A stretch of 64,000 nt of DNA from Haliotis asinina (lineage: Eukaryota > Mollusca > Gastropoda > Lepetellida > Haliotidae). Positions 41,201 through 64,000 of this stretch are shown here, one piece after another. The translations under genes and the position numbers were made by a program. The notes under the pieces were generated by a model, which was given only the letters and a program-made list of their open reading frames with translations, made no database searches and was not told the DNA's origin. The stretch covers positions 32,740,501 through 32,804,500 of the forward strand of contig NC_090291.1 in the NCBI RefSeq assembly GCF_037392515.1. The letters are read 5' to 3'. How positions within the stretch are numbered: position 1 is the first letter of the stretch; each line of letters starts with the position of its first letter.

Positions 41201-44200
41201 TACACTTCAACCTAGACTAGTTTGAAGTTGAGATGATAACAGTCTTAGAGTCACTTGTTAACTTACTCTGACAAATCCATCTTGCCGTGTGCAATTTCTC
41301 TCACAGCCTGAGGCTAGCTTGGACAGCAGCCCAACATGGTGCATTGCAAGGATGTCTTCCACATACTTCATCAGCTCGTCAAAGATCTCCTCGAACTAGA
41401 GCAAAAAGAGACAAAACTGACAATATATTTCTTTGTATGGCATAGAAATGGTCGGGTTGATGTCATTCAGATTTAGTGTGACATTAGGCTGAAATGACAT
41501 CACTCTAAAAATGACATCAAGCAGATGATTATTGACATCAAATGACAACTGTGATTTTCTACGTCAGCATTTGTGATCAGTACATTTTTCTAAAGAAATA
41601 TTGGGTAATGAAGAAATTATTACACTTGTATGTGTCTCACATTAGCTTTATAAAACATGTAAGAATTAATGTATTACCCTTGTTTTTACACTAGAAATAC
41701 AATTCCATCAACAGTTTTGTGAAATAAAAATGTTGCACATCCTCCGAAAATAATCACTGGCTGTGGGTAACCTAGTGGTTCAGCGTTCACTCATCACACC
41801 TAAGACCTAGGTTTAATTCCACACATAAGTACAAAGTGTGAAGCCCATTTGGAATATTGAAAAAAGTGACCCAAAAGCATAATTACTCACCAAAAAATCA
41901 CAAAAATAGCATCCACCTCTTTGGATAATGTCTGTTGTTCAACACAACGCTCAGCAATATTTCAGCTAAATGATGGAGGTTTGCAAATAACCAAGACATC
42001 TAAATCCTATATAGCACTGTAACCACATTTTCATGGTACAGTGTTAATCTTGTTGAATATGCTGTTTAGTTTCATATACAGTGGTAGATATCAAACGTAC
42101 TGATATTTCCAAACTATTGGAGTTAAACTGACCAACACACGTAGTTTGACAAAATATACTTTTAAAAAAAGTAGGGGAACTTTACTTTCAATGTACAATC
42201 GTCAAAATTGGGAGATATATGGGATTGAATCAATGTTGATACAATAATAATGGATGTTTTGAGAATGCATCACCCCATGGATTTCATTCAAAGCAAACCT
42301 GTTCGTTCAGAAAAAAATGGTCTACAGTGATTTACTGACCTGCCTGAAAAACGTCAAGATTCATAATTACACCCCAGGGACTTGTAGGAAGCTCCCGCAT
42401 TGTGCATGTGCTTCCCCTGCATTGTGTTTGCATGTGGTGATAACGTGAAATGATGCTGCATACACAGGATGTGTAACTTTCCTCAATGGGTTTTCTTTCT
42501 ACCAGATCACAAAGTTCATGTTCCCCTACTATTTTTGAAGAGTATATGTTTAAAGTTCCATTACCAGTTCCTTGTCAGTGACTCTGTCAATCAACGTCTG
42601 CAGAATGTAGTTGGCTGATCTGTCAACAGCATAGCTGAGTAGTCTCCCCTTGAATATGGCCTTGTACACCTTGCCTTCACCTTCATCTCCCAGACTCACA
42701 GCCACAATCTGCTGCACCAAGTAGGCCCCCACTTCATTCCGCACTAATGCAGGTAACCTGAGAAGGTTAAAGCTTATCTAAAACTTGTCTGCATGAAAAA
42801 CAAGCATTGTCACTAAGGTGATATAATTCGCCGCCACAAATGATCAAATCAAACCTCTAAAGTAATGGAAGTGAAGGTCGTAGTTTAAGATGAAGTTATA
42901 TGTCAATAAAAACATGATCAGTCAAACTCTCTTGATGTCTTGCTCTGCAGTTGTTCAAACACACAATTATTTTCAAGACTCACTTTGACCTTGACATGAA
43001 TGTCATAGTGTATGAAATATGCAAAAATAGTAATAAAGAAATTGCTTATTGAAAAACACAAAAGAAGTCTTGAAAGTTTATGAAGAAAATCCAGTGAACC
43101 ATTCTTGTGATATCTTGCTGACAAAATTAGCAGTTTAACATGCTGAAATTTTCAAAGTGTTGCTGTGACCATTAAAATTATGTGAAGATCACCAGTATTG
43201 ACTGGGCCTTGCCTAGATGAAGTTTGGCATTAAATATTAAGAAAGTCCAGTGAATGGTTTTAGAGATATCAGGCTGACAATTTTAACATGCAGGTTAACA
43301 TGCTGAAATCTTGAATGTGTCACCTTGACCGTGAAAATTAAGCGAACATCATAAAAAAATCAACTGGGCCTTGCACCTTCTTCCCTAGATGAAGCTTGGC
43401 ATCAAATATGAAGAAAATTCAGTGAATAGTTTTTGAGGTACCTCACTGACAAGATTAACAAGCAGCTTAACATGCTGAAATCTTCAAAGTGTTGCCATGA
43501 CCTTGAAAATCATGTGAAGGTCACCAAAATTGACAGGGCCCTGAGCCTTCCCTAGATAAATCTTCAGGTGAATATGAAGAAAATCCTGTGAACAGTTCTT
43601 GAGATACCTTGCTGACAAAATTAAAACACTAAGTCCCCTTGTGACCTTGAAATGAAGGTAAAGGTCACCAAACCTGGCTGGGGACTTTCTTATACTGTGA
43701 TGAACCTAGGTTCCAAATATGATAACGGTTCTTAGGATATTCCAATTTGTTCGCAAATACATATGTACAGAGCCTAATGCTACATTATCTGCTTCACGCT
43801 AAATGGGCGGCAGGGGTAAAAAACAAACTGACTGAAAATACTTCTTGTATACATATTTGGCAGTTTTTTAAAGAGATACATTTCCTTTTCAGGGAAAACA
43901 GGATTAGTCATTAATGCTATCATATACACTACTGCTTATCTTAACATATTGTTAATGAAAAATCAATGACACCATTGTTGTGAACTTGTTTTATAATTAC
44001 CCAGAAACAGATAATAGTTGTGTTATTATCTTCTGTCGTTCCAGATGTGAAAAAGCAGTTTTAATAAAATGAGATAATCTCCAGCATCAAGTATTTATGT
44101 TTGGTTTAAGTTCCACATTTACATGACTATGATAAACAATAATTGTAAAGCTGACTGCATCTTGTGGAGTGTTTCTCATCTCCAAAGCTGAAAGCAAGTT

Positions 44201-47200
44201 AAAATTGTTATACACTTCACTTTTTATAATTCTTTTTCTCTGTTTTACATTTTTGGCTCACACTGAAAACATTTCTTACATGACTTCTGCTTCTTCTTCC
44301 TTCCCACTGTCTTCCTCGTCTTTCAGCTGGGTCAGTCCGCTCTTCTTCAAAATCTTCTTGACATATTTGCGACAGGACTCTGGGTCTCTCTGTTTTAAGA
44401 TAAGCAGGATTGTCTGGAACACTGGACTAGAACTGGCATCCTTCAGGTGATCTGAAATACGTTATTCTGAGGTGCTTAAAAATTTCATTGAGGTCTTTCA
44501 CTCCAGTGCAAATTTGCACAGAGCCATTACAACCCCTCAACAGTTTCAACACAGAAACTTCAAAATTTGCAGAGTTAAAGCTTTTAAAGTGGCAGGAAAT
44601 GTTCTTAAACAGGCAGTATGGGATGACTTCCCTTTACCCAACAATCAGTTTAATCTGATGCTTTTGTCAGAAGCAAATTGAGTCAAAGCAACTTAGTCTT
44701 GCTAATCTGCCAGTCCCGTGTTCGAACTCCAACAGGCTCAATTAACAACAGACTGTCCAAATCACCAAGTAATCAATCCTGTTATTCCAGTATTAAGATT
44801 AGCAACACATGATCAGTTACATGTGAATACACTGCCATGTGTAACTCAAGGTGTTATGACACGTGAGGAACAATGAGGAATATGAACACAAGTCACTAAT
44901 TGTTACAAACTGTAATTGAAGGCAGGCAAAGTCTTTAGGATGTCCATGATGACTACAATTCTTGTGACATTTTTAACGGCGATGTAACTGGCTTACAAAA
45001 CTGAGTCATATTTTACTTTGAGTACTGGTCCAGTCTCCAATAAGAAATAGCACCAAAATCGCCTGACTGTAATACTGACAGTAAATGAAACTGGCACCAA
45101 ACAGCTCACACCGCTTTCATTCATGATTCCATCGGCCAAGACGTTTTGGTAGAACATTTGATTCCTCATCTTCTTGTCATTGGTATGTCAAGAAACAAGC
45201 ATGGATGACAACTGACATCATTGATTTTCTGAGATTGGCTTGTAAACTTTGAATGAGATTCCAGAGACGTCAGTGAATCCTGCTGTTGCTTCCTTTCATG
45301 CTACTTGTCAGTTGACTAGTATTTCTTGTCACTTTCTGATGGCAAATACAACTTTACATATTCAGCCAGACAATTCTGGTAATGTGGTATCATCAAAACC
45401 TTCAACTTCCAAGAACAACTCAAGGAACAAATGAATGAATGAATTTAGTTTTACTCCATGTTCATCAATCTTCTAGCTATATGGTGGACAATCCAGGGAT
45501 CAACAGCATGAACATTAATCTACGTAACTGGGACACCATGACATGAGTCAACCCTGTCAGCAAACCTTACCACCCAATCCCCTTAGTGACCTCTTATGGC
45601 AAGGATGGGTTATTGAAGATCGATTCTAACCCAGAACTTCAATGGAACAAAACAAATGAATGTGTATCTGGACAATACACCAACTGTGACAACACAAGCT
45701 CTCAATGTCAAGGCATGAGGTCTAGTAACAAAAGTTACAAAACATCATTAAACGCTGGCGCCACATATAAATTGTGCTATAGGATGAACCAGCTGACTGC
45801 TGATCTTGTCTTTAATGTTGAGGAAACAATTGCTGAAATTTCGACATCTACATGGGACAAGCATTTTAACAAATGACTTCCACAATGCTGATTTGTACTC
45901 AGCATTCAACAACCCAAAATTCACATTAATCAAACAATTTGATGTGCAACAGGCGATGTTGGATTAATTGATATCTGCTTATAGCAGGGCTCAGTGTATG
46001 TAGAGATAAAAAATATGCACAATACAGTTGGAAAAATCAGAAAATGTAGCAGATATGCAACAAAGCAATGGTGCACAGTCTTAGAATCATTTATGGACAT
46101 ATTTATCTGAAAAAGTATGGCTTTATTGTTTACTGACCTGTTACATAAGAGTAGCAATGTTGTGATGCATATATGAAATGAAACACAACATTACTTACAA
46201 AGTTACATACCATTAAATTACATACAGTACTCTAAATGTACTCTTAACATTTTCCAGTACTCTTTTATAAGGCAAACATACTCCACACGCTGAAAAATTA
46301 TCTGGAGCCCTGTTATAGGTATACTATTTAAAGCACCCCTTCGTTTCTTATCAGTAAGGAGAGTTGTCACACAGAGAGGAATCAAAGACAAGTAACCTAG
46401 AGCTGGGATGGGTAACCTGGATACCCGGGACACGTGGGTTATGATCATGTTACTAACAGATTAAACAATGCCATCTGTTTTTCTTTAATGATTAAAAGAT
46501 TGTATTGTTTTTGAAGATTTAGAAATAATTTACAGTCATTTTTCTAAATATAATTTAGGGCTACGATGTTGAAAAACTCGAAAATTTTAGCCTCAGAGCT
46601 GAAGAATATATTGTGATTTCATACAAATGTGATAACAGGACTTAACACAACGGGTATCCGGAGAGGTAAGGCTAATAGGGAGGGGGTACCCAAGTAGAAA
46701 ATTTGGACCCACCCCAGCTCTAGAGTAACCTGTCTGAAGAATAGGGTTTAATACATGACAAACATGTAAGTCCCATTTCTATCTTGAAGACATCCTTTCC
46801 ACCAATTTCTTTCAACAGAACTAACTCCCTGAAAGAACCAAATCAGCGACCGACCGACCGACCGACCGACCGACCGACCGACCGACCGACCGTAAGTAAA
46901 TCTTACCTGAATAATCACAAAGTGAGAATATTTTCTTGAAAATCTTCTTAAACCATGGACCATATTCTTCAGGAGGATTGTTTTTCTTTGGCCAAAGTTT
47001 CTCATCTGTGGCAGCAATAAGACATGTGATAAAATAGCATACAAGGAGATCAGAATAAGGGGTTAACTCTTCTACAGAAACTGTCAGTTATGTTACAGAG
47101 TGTACGCTTTACTGGATAAAATATTAACTAATTGAGTGAGTAAGTTTAATTTTGCCCGGTTTGAGTAATATCCTAGCAATGTCAAGCAAGGAACACCAGA

Positions 47201-50200
47201 ATTGAGCTTCACACATTGTGCCCATGAGGGGATCCACACCCAGGTCTTTGGTGTGATGAGTGAACACTTTCACAACTTGGTACTCCACTGCCCCAGTGAA
47301 TAACAGAAGACTCTGCTAACAGTTTAGATAGTTGTGGACCGCATTCATTTAACCTTAAAAAAATCGATAGATTGACTGGGTTTGGTTTTAAGCCACTTTT
47401 AGCAATATTCCAGCAATATCACAGTGGGGTACAACACAAATGTGCCTTAAAATATACAATGCTGTTGAGGTATCAGAGAGAAGAAAAAGATTTAATTTAA
47501 GTGTAATTTGAGTGTTACTGGGGGAGCATACAAGTATTCTGAAAACAATTTTTATATCACAATTTTATGCTTTCAGCATATGCAAAATTGACAAGGAGAA
47601 GAACAGAACAGCAGTACTGTAAAGGTCATTTGTTTCATCAGTCAAAGAACTTGAACATTCAGATATTTCATAAACTGCACACGCACCTTTAGCCTGAGCT
47701 TGAGACATCCGACTTCTGATAATGTCAGTTGAGACATCCACACCTCCCAAGACTTCCAGCAACACCCTTAAAATATGGCTAGCGTAGGTATCCATCAACA
47801 TTGTCTCCAGGTTCTCACATGCATATTCACAAAACTCCAACAGCATGTCTTTCACAGATTTCTCCTCTTCTGAGTTGTCTCCCCTTTGCTGGACACATTT
47901 TGGAGACAGAGCAATGATATTCTGAAAAACATGGCTGGCAAATCTGTCTGTTGACACTGTACTCCAGTCTTCACTTAGTGCTGACAGTAGCTGTCTGATA
48001 TGGTGTGGTTTAGCATGCTCTAGAAATCTCTCAATAAATCGACTGACTGTTTGGTTCTGGGAAACTTTAATCGCCTCTGATTCCATTTGGGAGAACACAT
48101 TGTTGAGGAACAGATCTGAAATATATGACAGATTTATTTAAAGCAGGTTACCTTGCATAAATTTCAGTTGCCAAGTCTTATGCCACATCTTCTTTGTGAG
48201 GCATCTACAAGCTGCAATAATGAAGAGGAACACTGTCCCTAAACATGAGAATCAAGGAACATCTTTCAAGGAAAGAGACTCCAAATCAGCCATCTCTGAC
48301 CACACCTAAGCCCATCCAAACAACTTTTAGAACAACATAGCATCCTGATGGAACAAAATCAACAGAGATTAAGGTTATTACATACCTACAGCTTACCATC
48401 ATCTAATCACGGTCAAATGAGAATAACTCATCCCTACCCTTCATAGATGAAACATGTTATCCGTAATGTTATCACACACTACATCAATCTCGGAAATTGG
48501 AAAAACTCAAATATTGTGCAAAAACTCAAATACAATGCCACAGTTTTTACATCCATCTCCTAAATTGCAAAAACTCAAATACTGTGCTGCTAGTGTGCAA
48601 AAACTCAAATACAATGCCACAGTTTTGTATATTAACACACACAGCTCCACGACACATCCATTGCTTTGCTTTCAGACAGCTCAGGGGTCATTATATTACC
48701 TGCCACACTTCCTGGTTTCACTTACTAACACGTCGATGCTGCATACTGCAGCTTCGAGCCAAGCTAGGTATGTGAGTTAGTCTAATCAGCTATAGGGCTG
48801 AACCAATTCAGTTTGATTCATCAAAAATCAAATCTGACACATTAATTTCGATTTTCGATATTCATTATCACTATTTCGATGCAATATTTAAATCAAATCC
48901 ACACAGCCAGAACTGATTTTGACTCAAACTCATGCAGTTTCGAGTGCTGGAATAGGGCGAAATGTGATTGGTTAATCGCCTGACTAATTATCCGATGAGA
49001 ATTGTTCTTACTAGAGATCAGCATGTTGACGATGGATTTCATACAAAAAAAGCCTTCGCTGCAGTGCTCTAAGGCAGACTCACTATACTGTAGTAATTGT
49101 CTCCCTTTGCTGCCTGTCTACAATCCTTATGGTTAGGGTTAAGCACCCTCTTCCATCTTTAAGGAATTGACACATCTTTAGAATCAAACAACCCCTCATG
49201 ATCCGAGTGTTCGTGTTTAGAGTTAGGGTATGACACCCTTTCCTATCCTTAGGGTTGGGGTTTGAGAACCTTTCTGATCCTTAGGGTCAGGGAATCTTAG
49301 GGTTACGGACCATTTTTGATACTAAGTAAACACACACCTCAAATTGGAATACATTTTGTGACTCGTCAGCACAGTCTGTGAAGAGTGTGGCACAGTGAGG
49401 CGGAAGCATGAGATATGAAATGTTTTCATTTTTCACACTTCCACTTAGCTTCTGAGCTAATGGCCAGTTAAACGAGCACTCATTATCTGTGATGGCTCTT
49501 CTGGTCCCAAGGTAGAGCATCAGCTAATTACATCATGAACCAACGAAGCCATTAATCTGGTGAAGCGTGTTCAAACCCCAGCACAGGAGTGAGTGTGTGA
49601 GTTTAGTTTTACGCCGCACTCAGCAATATTCCAGCTATATGATGGTGGTCTGTAAATAATCAAGTTTGGACCAGACAATCCAGTGATCAACAACATGAGC
49701 ATCGATCTGCGCAATTGGGAACTGATGACATGTGTCAACCAAGTCACAGGTACCCAGCACAGGAGATTGTATTGCTGAAAATAATATGTCCTGGGTCTAA
49801 CAAGCATACACTGATGTATATGGATATCAGTGTACACTTGTTAGACCCAGGTAGTATTATTTTGATCAATACAAACACCCCCCTGAACCCCAGCACCATA
49901 GGTTCTGTGGACATTGTGTATCTGTGACTCAGAATCACAAAATTACTTTAGTTGTGTAAAGTGGAATTATACCAATACGTATTGGACCAAGTCCACCGTG
50001 ACACATATCTGTTGTCCCCAAATTACGACTTGTTAGAAAACCAGTATTAGTACCCATTTGTTCAAATAATTAACAAATAAAATCATGGAGTTGAAGTTGA
50101 CGACATGCTCCAGTGTTTTGTTCTGCACAGAAACTGGATCGTTGTTGAGTGATGTCGTGAAGCATGCCGTGTGTCAGCATGGAAGAATACATACCTTTCT

Positions 50201-50321
50201 CCTCTCCATCGATATCTGTCAGTGTTTCAAATACTCTTCTGTAGTAATCTAAGGTGTGGTCATTGAGAAAACCAAGCTTGTTCTTCCTTGATTTATTTTC
50301 GTTTAGCTTCCTGCGATTCAT
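35216..50321 (-). CDS. NOP9: Nucleolar protein NOP9 (Pumilio-repeat), complete
   Basis: RNA-binding nucleolar protein needed for small-subunit ribosomal RNA processing. Minus-strand exons: 50195-50321, 47687-48115, 46907-47005, 44280-44451, 42565-42757, 41267-41395, 40167-40295, 39074-39319, 38122-38386, 36795-37054, 35216-35392; phases agree and give 741 aa. Vertebrate NOP9 is about 636 aa; the surplus lies mainly in a charged C-terminal region. Pumilio-type helical repeats are seen as TDRFASHVFQNII, TYASHILRVLLEVLGG, VDRSANYILQTLI, NYHGSVLMQNLL, SDRCGSHVLDIFF, CDRNGSRTLESIW and NKFGHFVYRNLA. LMEAFHCATPDSRQTALAPL matches vertebrate NOP9 closely. The tail (about 620-741) is Lys-rich, with acidic ESDDEDALN and a final KRKKKERG, fitting nucleolar targeting. 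Exon 10 is assigned on phase and composition, so it is less certain. Confidence 0.93.
35470..35605 (-). repeat. Family A SINE
   Basis: In NOP9 intron 10, 80 bp from the last exon; inverted head 'CCTAGTGGTTAAAGC' present. Confidence 0.7.
35785..36640. repeat. Tandem repeat, about 170 bp unit, five copies
   Basis: Copies share 'GGAGCAGAACT', 'TTGGTAGATATAT', 'GTGGTGCCTT' and 'TTTCCATGGAAA', starting near 35,819, 35,989, 36,160, 36,328 and 36,502. A short (CCGT)n run precedes the array. Diverged 10-25% by eye, so old. In NOP9 intron 10. Confidence 0.85.
37055..38121. other. NOP9 intron 9, nothing recognised
   Basis: About 1.07 kb, AT-rich. The open frame at 37,607-37,789 has no family resemblance. 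Confidence 0.6.
38561..38617. repeat. (TGTGC)n microsatellite
   Basis: About eleven five-base units with TATGC and TGCGC variants at the left side. Confidence 0.95.
38706..39003 (+). repeat. Family B SINE-like element, best copy
   Basis: Complete from 'CCCGTGAAGGTCCTCGGG' through 'GGCGACTAACGGGATCGGG' to 'GGAATATTGCTGAGTGCGGC' and an (ACTC)n tail of about 40 bp. It best represents the family consensus. In NOP9 intron 8. Confidence 0.85.
39320..40166. other. NOP9 intron 7, nothing recognised
   Basis: About 850 bp of AT-rich sequence without repeat or coding signal. Confidence 0.6.
40719..40990. repeat. Inverted pair of hammerhead-like repeat units
   Basis: The outer arms are inverted copies: TATGGATATCAACTTCTTTA at the left and TAAAGAAGTTGATATCCATA at the right. 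Each arm holds a CTGATG..CCGAAACGTTGTG block (minus 40,758-40,790; plus 40,916-40,953). Two more truncated plus-strand copies lie between (from about 40,833 and 40,890). In NOP9 intron 6. Confidence 0.6.
41758..41890 (+). repeat. Family A SINE, old
   Basis: 'GGTAACCTAGTGGTTCAGCG' and 'AGGTTTAATTCC' mark the worn A and B boxes. Confidence 0.65.
41937..41998 (-). repeat. Family B SINE-like tail fragment
   Basis: Only 'CGCTCAGCAATATTTCAGCT' and about 40 bp more are left. Confidence 0.45.
42965..43760. repeat. Tandem repeat, 160-172 bp unit, four to five copies
   Basis: 'TGCTGAAAT' recurs at 43141, 43301 and 43473. Each unit has 'TGACCTTGAAAAT', 'AAGGTCACCAAA' and 'GAAGAAAATCC.GTGAA'. Partial units lie on each side. 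Old and diverged. In NOP9 intron 4. Confidence 0.85.
45437..45645 (-). repeat. Family B SINE-like copy
   Basis: Begins with 'GAATTTAGTTTTACTCC' and runs to 'GGGTTATTGAAGATCGATTC'. Confidence 0.65.
46849..46892. repeat. (ACCG)n microsatellite
   Basis: Eleven uninterrupted units, ending 15 bp from NOP9 exon 3. On the transcribed strand this is GGTC repeated, just after the splice donor. Confidence 0.97.
47133..47296 (-). repeat. Family A SINE
   Basis: Body 'ACACCAGAATTGAGCTTCACA' and 'GGGGATCCACACCCAGG' visible; head degraded. Confidence 0.65.
47372..47440 (-). repeat. Family A SINE tail fragment
   Basis: 'AAGCCACTTTTAGCAATATT' retained, then the copy fades. Confidence 0.5.
48490..48630. repeat. 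Local duplication, 'GCAAAAACTCAAATAC' units
   Basis: The short block occurs four times, twice followed by 'AATGCCACAGTTTTT'. A small unstable tract in NOP9 intron 1. Confidence 0.75.
49592..49745 (-). repeat. Family B SINE-like copy, truncated
   Basis: Very well kept tail 'GTGAGTTTAGTTTTACGCCG' up to 'GTGTCAACCAAGTCA', then replaced by the hairpin element that follows. Confidence 0.8.
49767..49872. mobile_element. Near-perfect 106 bp hairpin MITE
   Basis: 'CCTGGGTCTAACAAG' pairs with 'CTTGTTAGACCCAGG', and 'ACACTGATGT' with 'ATATCAGTGT', around a loop of a few bases. Outer 'TATTG..AAAATAATA' also pairs with 'TATTATTTTGATCAATA'. About 45 bp per arm. Confidence 0.7.
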
Positions 50322-50720
50322 TGTGCATAGGTACTGAGAAATGACAGTTTTTTCACATCCAAATTCACAGCTTGCCCAGATACTAGGCCTACTACACGTG
50401 CAGAGAAACTAACCGGAAGTTTACAGTCCGAATAATTTTTTCACATTCGTAGTGATGTTTTGGCATAATTGAATGTATTTTCCAAACCACATAAGTGACA
50501 CATGGTATCAAAATTATTTAATACATATACATTAGACATATACACACTGACATGCGATTGCACCTTCTGTACAGGGAACATTTTTGCAACGTAACTGTCG
50601 AATACGAAACTACCGGAAGCTAGGCTTAGTAAGAGCACCTTGCTGTTTTCGTAATGCCAATAGCTCGGCATATTTACCTTAAGTCTGACGCTGTATGATT
50701 ACACTCAGTCGCCTTGGAAA
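50322..50720. promoter_or_regulatory. Bidirectional NOP9 / AFG3L2 promoter region
   Basis: The 399 bp between two divergent start codons holds both leaders, if no separate non-coding exon exists. It is repeat-free. It carries two 'ACCGGAAG' sites (about 50,410 and 50,612) that match the Ets/GABP core, common in housekeeping and mitochondrial gene promoters. Confidence 0.65.
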
Positions 50721-63077
<12,357 letters not shown>

Positions 63078-63941
63078 GTTGGTTCAGTAGGGGAGGATTG
63101 GTTTCATGCATCTATAAACTGGTCAGGTTATTTCTAGTGTTGGGAAATGTTTGGTTCAGAAACAGTCTAAGTAAACTTCGTCTCAGTGCATTTCGTTACA
63201 CTACACCACTGAGTCTAACACAACATAGTAGAAGGTCCAATCAAATGCTAGACGGTTAAACAGATTTAACCAATCAGACAACGGTTACTATTTAGGGATC
63301 GGAGGGACTTTCAAAATATTCAGGTCACTGACACAGATCTCTCCACAAACAAAAATCAACATGTAGCACAGTTAGACCTGCAGTATATACGCCTTGGGGA
63401 TTTTGTTGACATGGTTACCATTAGCTGGTATTTCCGCAAGATAACATCCTTGAATATTGTCTAAAACACTATTTTCAGCGACTGTTTACTCACCATTATC
63501 ATGGCAGTACGTACGCCGTGTGCATTACCCGGAAGTGATCGTACGCTAAATAGCATTCGGGTATGAGCCATTTCGAAATAAAAAGTTCATTAGGGATGTG
63601 CGAATGTGCACTTTCACAATTTGGTAAGCTGTTTTCTGATTGGTCAATCTCAAAGGTTACCTGACGCGACCTCCCATAAGGTTTTGTTAGACTCAGTGGT
63701 GGAGTGTAGCGAAAAGTACTGAGGATAAGTTTACTTAGACTGGTTCAGAAAACAATTCTTTTGCATGCTTGCAAGACAATACGTAACCAGATGAATTCAG
63801 ATCTGAAGTCTTTATAATGTTTTCACGCTTTCTTGCTCCATAGTGGTAAGTGTCGAAGGCCTGAATTACACATGGTTTTCCACCTTCAGTAAGATGACAT
63901 TTCAGTATGCAACAGGAGTGCTGTCCAAAGTAGTTTTAAGG
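63078..63941. other. AFG3L2 intron 16, nothing recognised
   Basis: No coding similarity to the missing AFG3L2 C-terminus. A block at about 63,160-63,720 begins and ends with inverted matches ('AGTCTAAGTAAACTT' and 'AAGTTTACTTAGACT'), so it may be an unclassified inverted-ended element. Confidence 0.5.
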
Positions 63942-64000
63942 TGTGGTGTGGTAGCCTGGAGGTCAAAGCACTTTCCTCCTCTCCCCCACATGGGTGCAAT
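63942..64000 (+). repeat. Family A SINE head, cut by window edge
   Basis: 'GGTAGCCTGGAGGTCAAAGC' and 'CCCCCACATGGGTGCAAT' identify it. Confidence 0.65.

Larger units (their letters stand above)
44452..46906. other. NOP9 intron 3, mostly featureless
   Basis: Apart from one family B copy at about 45.4 kb and a four-base array at the exon 3 side, I see nothing definable in this 2.45 kb. Confidence 0.55.

Noticed and set aside
44169-44450. Hydrophobic 93-codon plus-strand frame resembling a membrane protein
   Set aside because: Antisense of NOP9 exon 4; the Lys/Glu-rich coding strand reads as Phe/Leu/Ser-rich in reverse.
49130-49310. Telomere-like TTAGGG traces
   Set aside because: Only scattered GTTAGGGTT-like words with irregular spacing; not an array and inside a NOP9 intron.

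Overview
The window is a stretch of animal nuclear DNA with split genes, GT-AG introns, dense short repeats and low coding density. The two commonest repeats are a tRNA-headed SINE, and a longer repeat ending in an AAACTAAACTCACTCACTC-like tail. I recognise both from memory as typical of abalone (Haliotis) and related gastropods. A gastropod mollusc is therefore the best reading; the genus is an inference.

Four conserved host genes form two head-to-head pairs. Pair 1: PRMT5 (minus strand, 16 exons visible, 22,331 down to 1,731, last exon beyond the left edge) and the UPF0489/C5orf22 homologue (plus strand, seven exons, 22,648-30,485, complete at 439 aa), with 316 bp between their start codons. 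Pair 2: NOP9 (minus strand, 11 exons, 50,321 down to 35,216, complete at 741 aa) and the m-AAA protease AFG3L2 (plus strand, 16 exons visible from 50,721, last exon or exons beyond the right edge), with 399 bp between start codons. UPF0489 and NOP9 converge on a 4.7 kb intergenic stretch. I built the exon chains by hand from frame, splice sites and family similarity. All junction phases agree.

Almost everything else is mobile or tandem DNA in introns. There is a mariner with an open transposase and near-perfect ends (7,128-8,422). A Kolobok-like TTAA element with a THAP-domain relic occurs as two full-length copies and one fragment. Non-autonomous elements of Mutator, pogo and probably Harbinger type are present. 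A broken DIRS-like retroelement fills the convergent intergenic gap, and a related non-autonomous copy lies in PRMT5 intron 4. About 35 SINE-like copies and several minisatellites complete the set. One minisatellite appears to have grown from the last coding bases of the UPF0489 gene. Scattered hammerhead-ribozyme-like motifs, two of them in inverted pairs, are the least expected structure.

The genes are housekeeping in character: PRMT5 makes symmetric dimethylarginine, NOP9 acts in ribosomal RNA maturation, and AFG3L2 does mitochondrial inner-membrane protein quality control. The UPF0489 protein is uncharacterised but carries arginase-like acidic/histidine motifs. I found no RNA genes (the tRNA-like parts are SINE heads), no CRISPR array and no operon.
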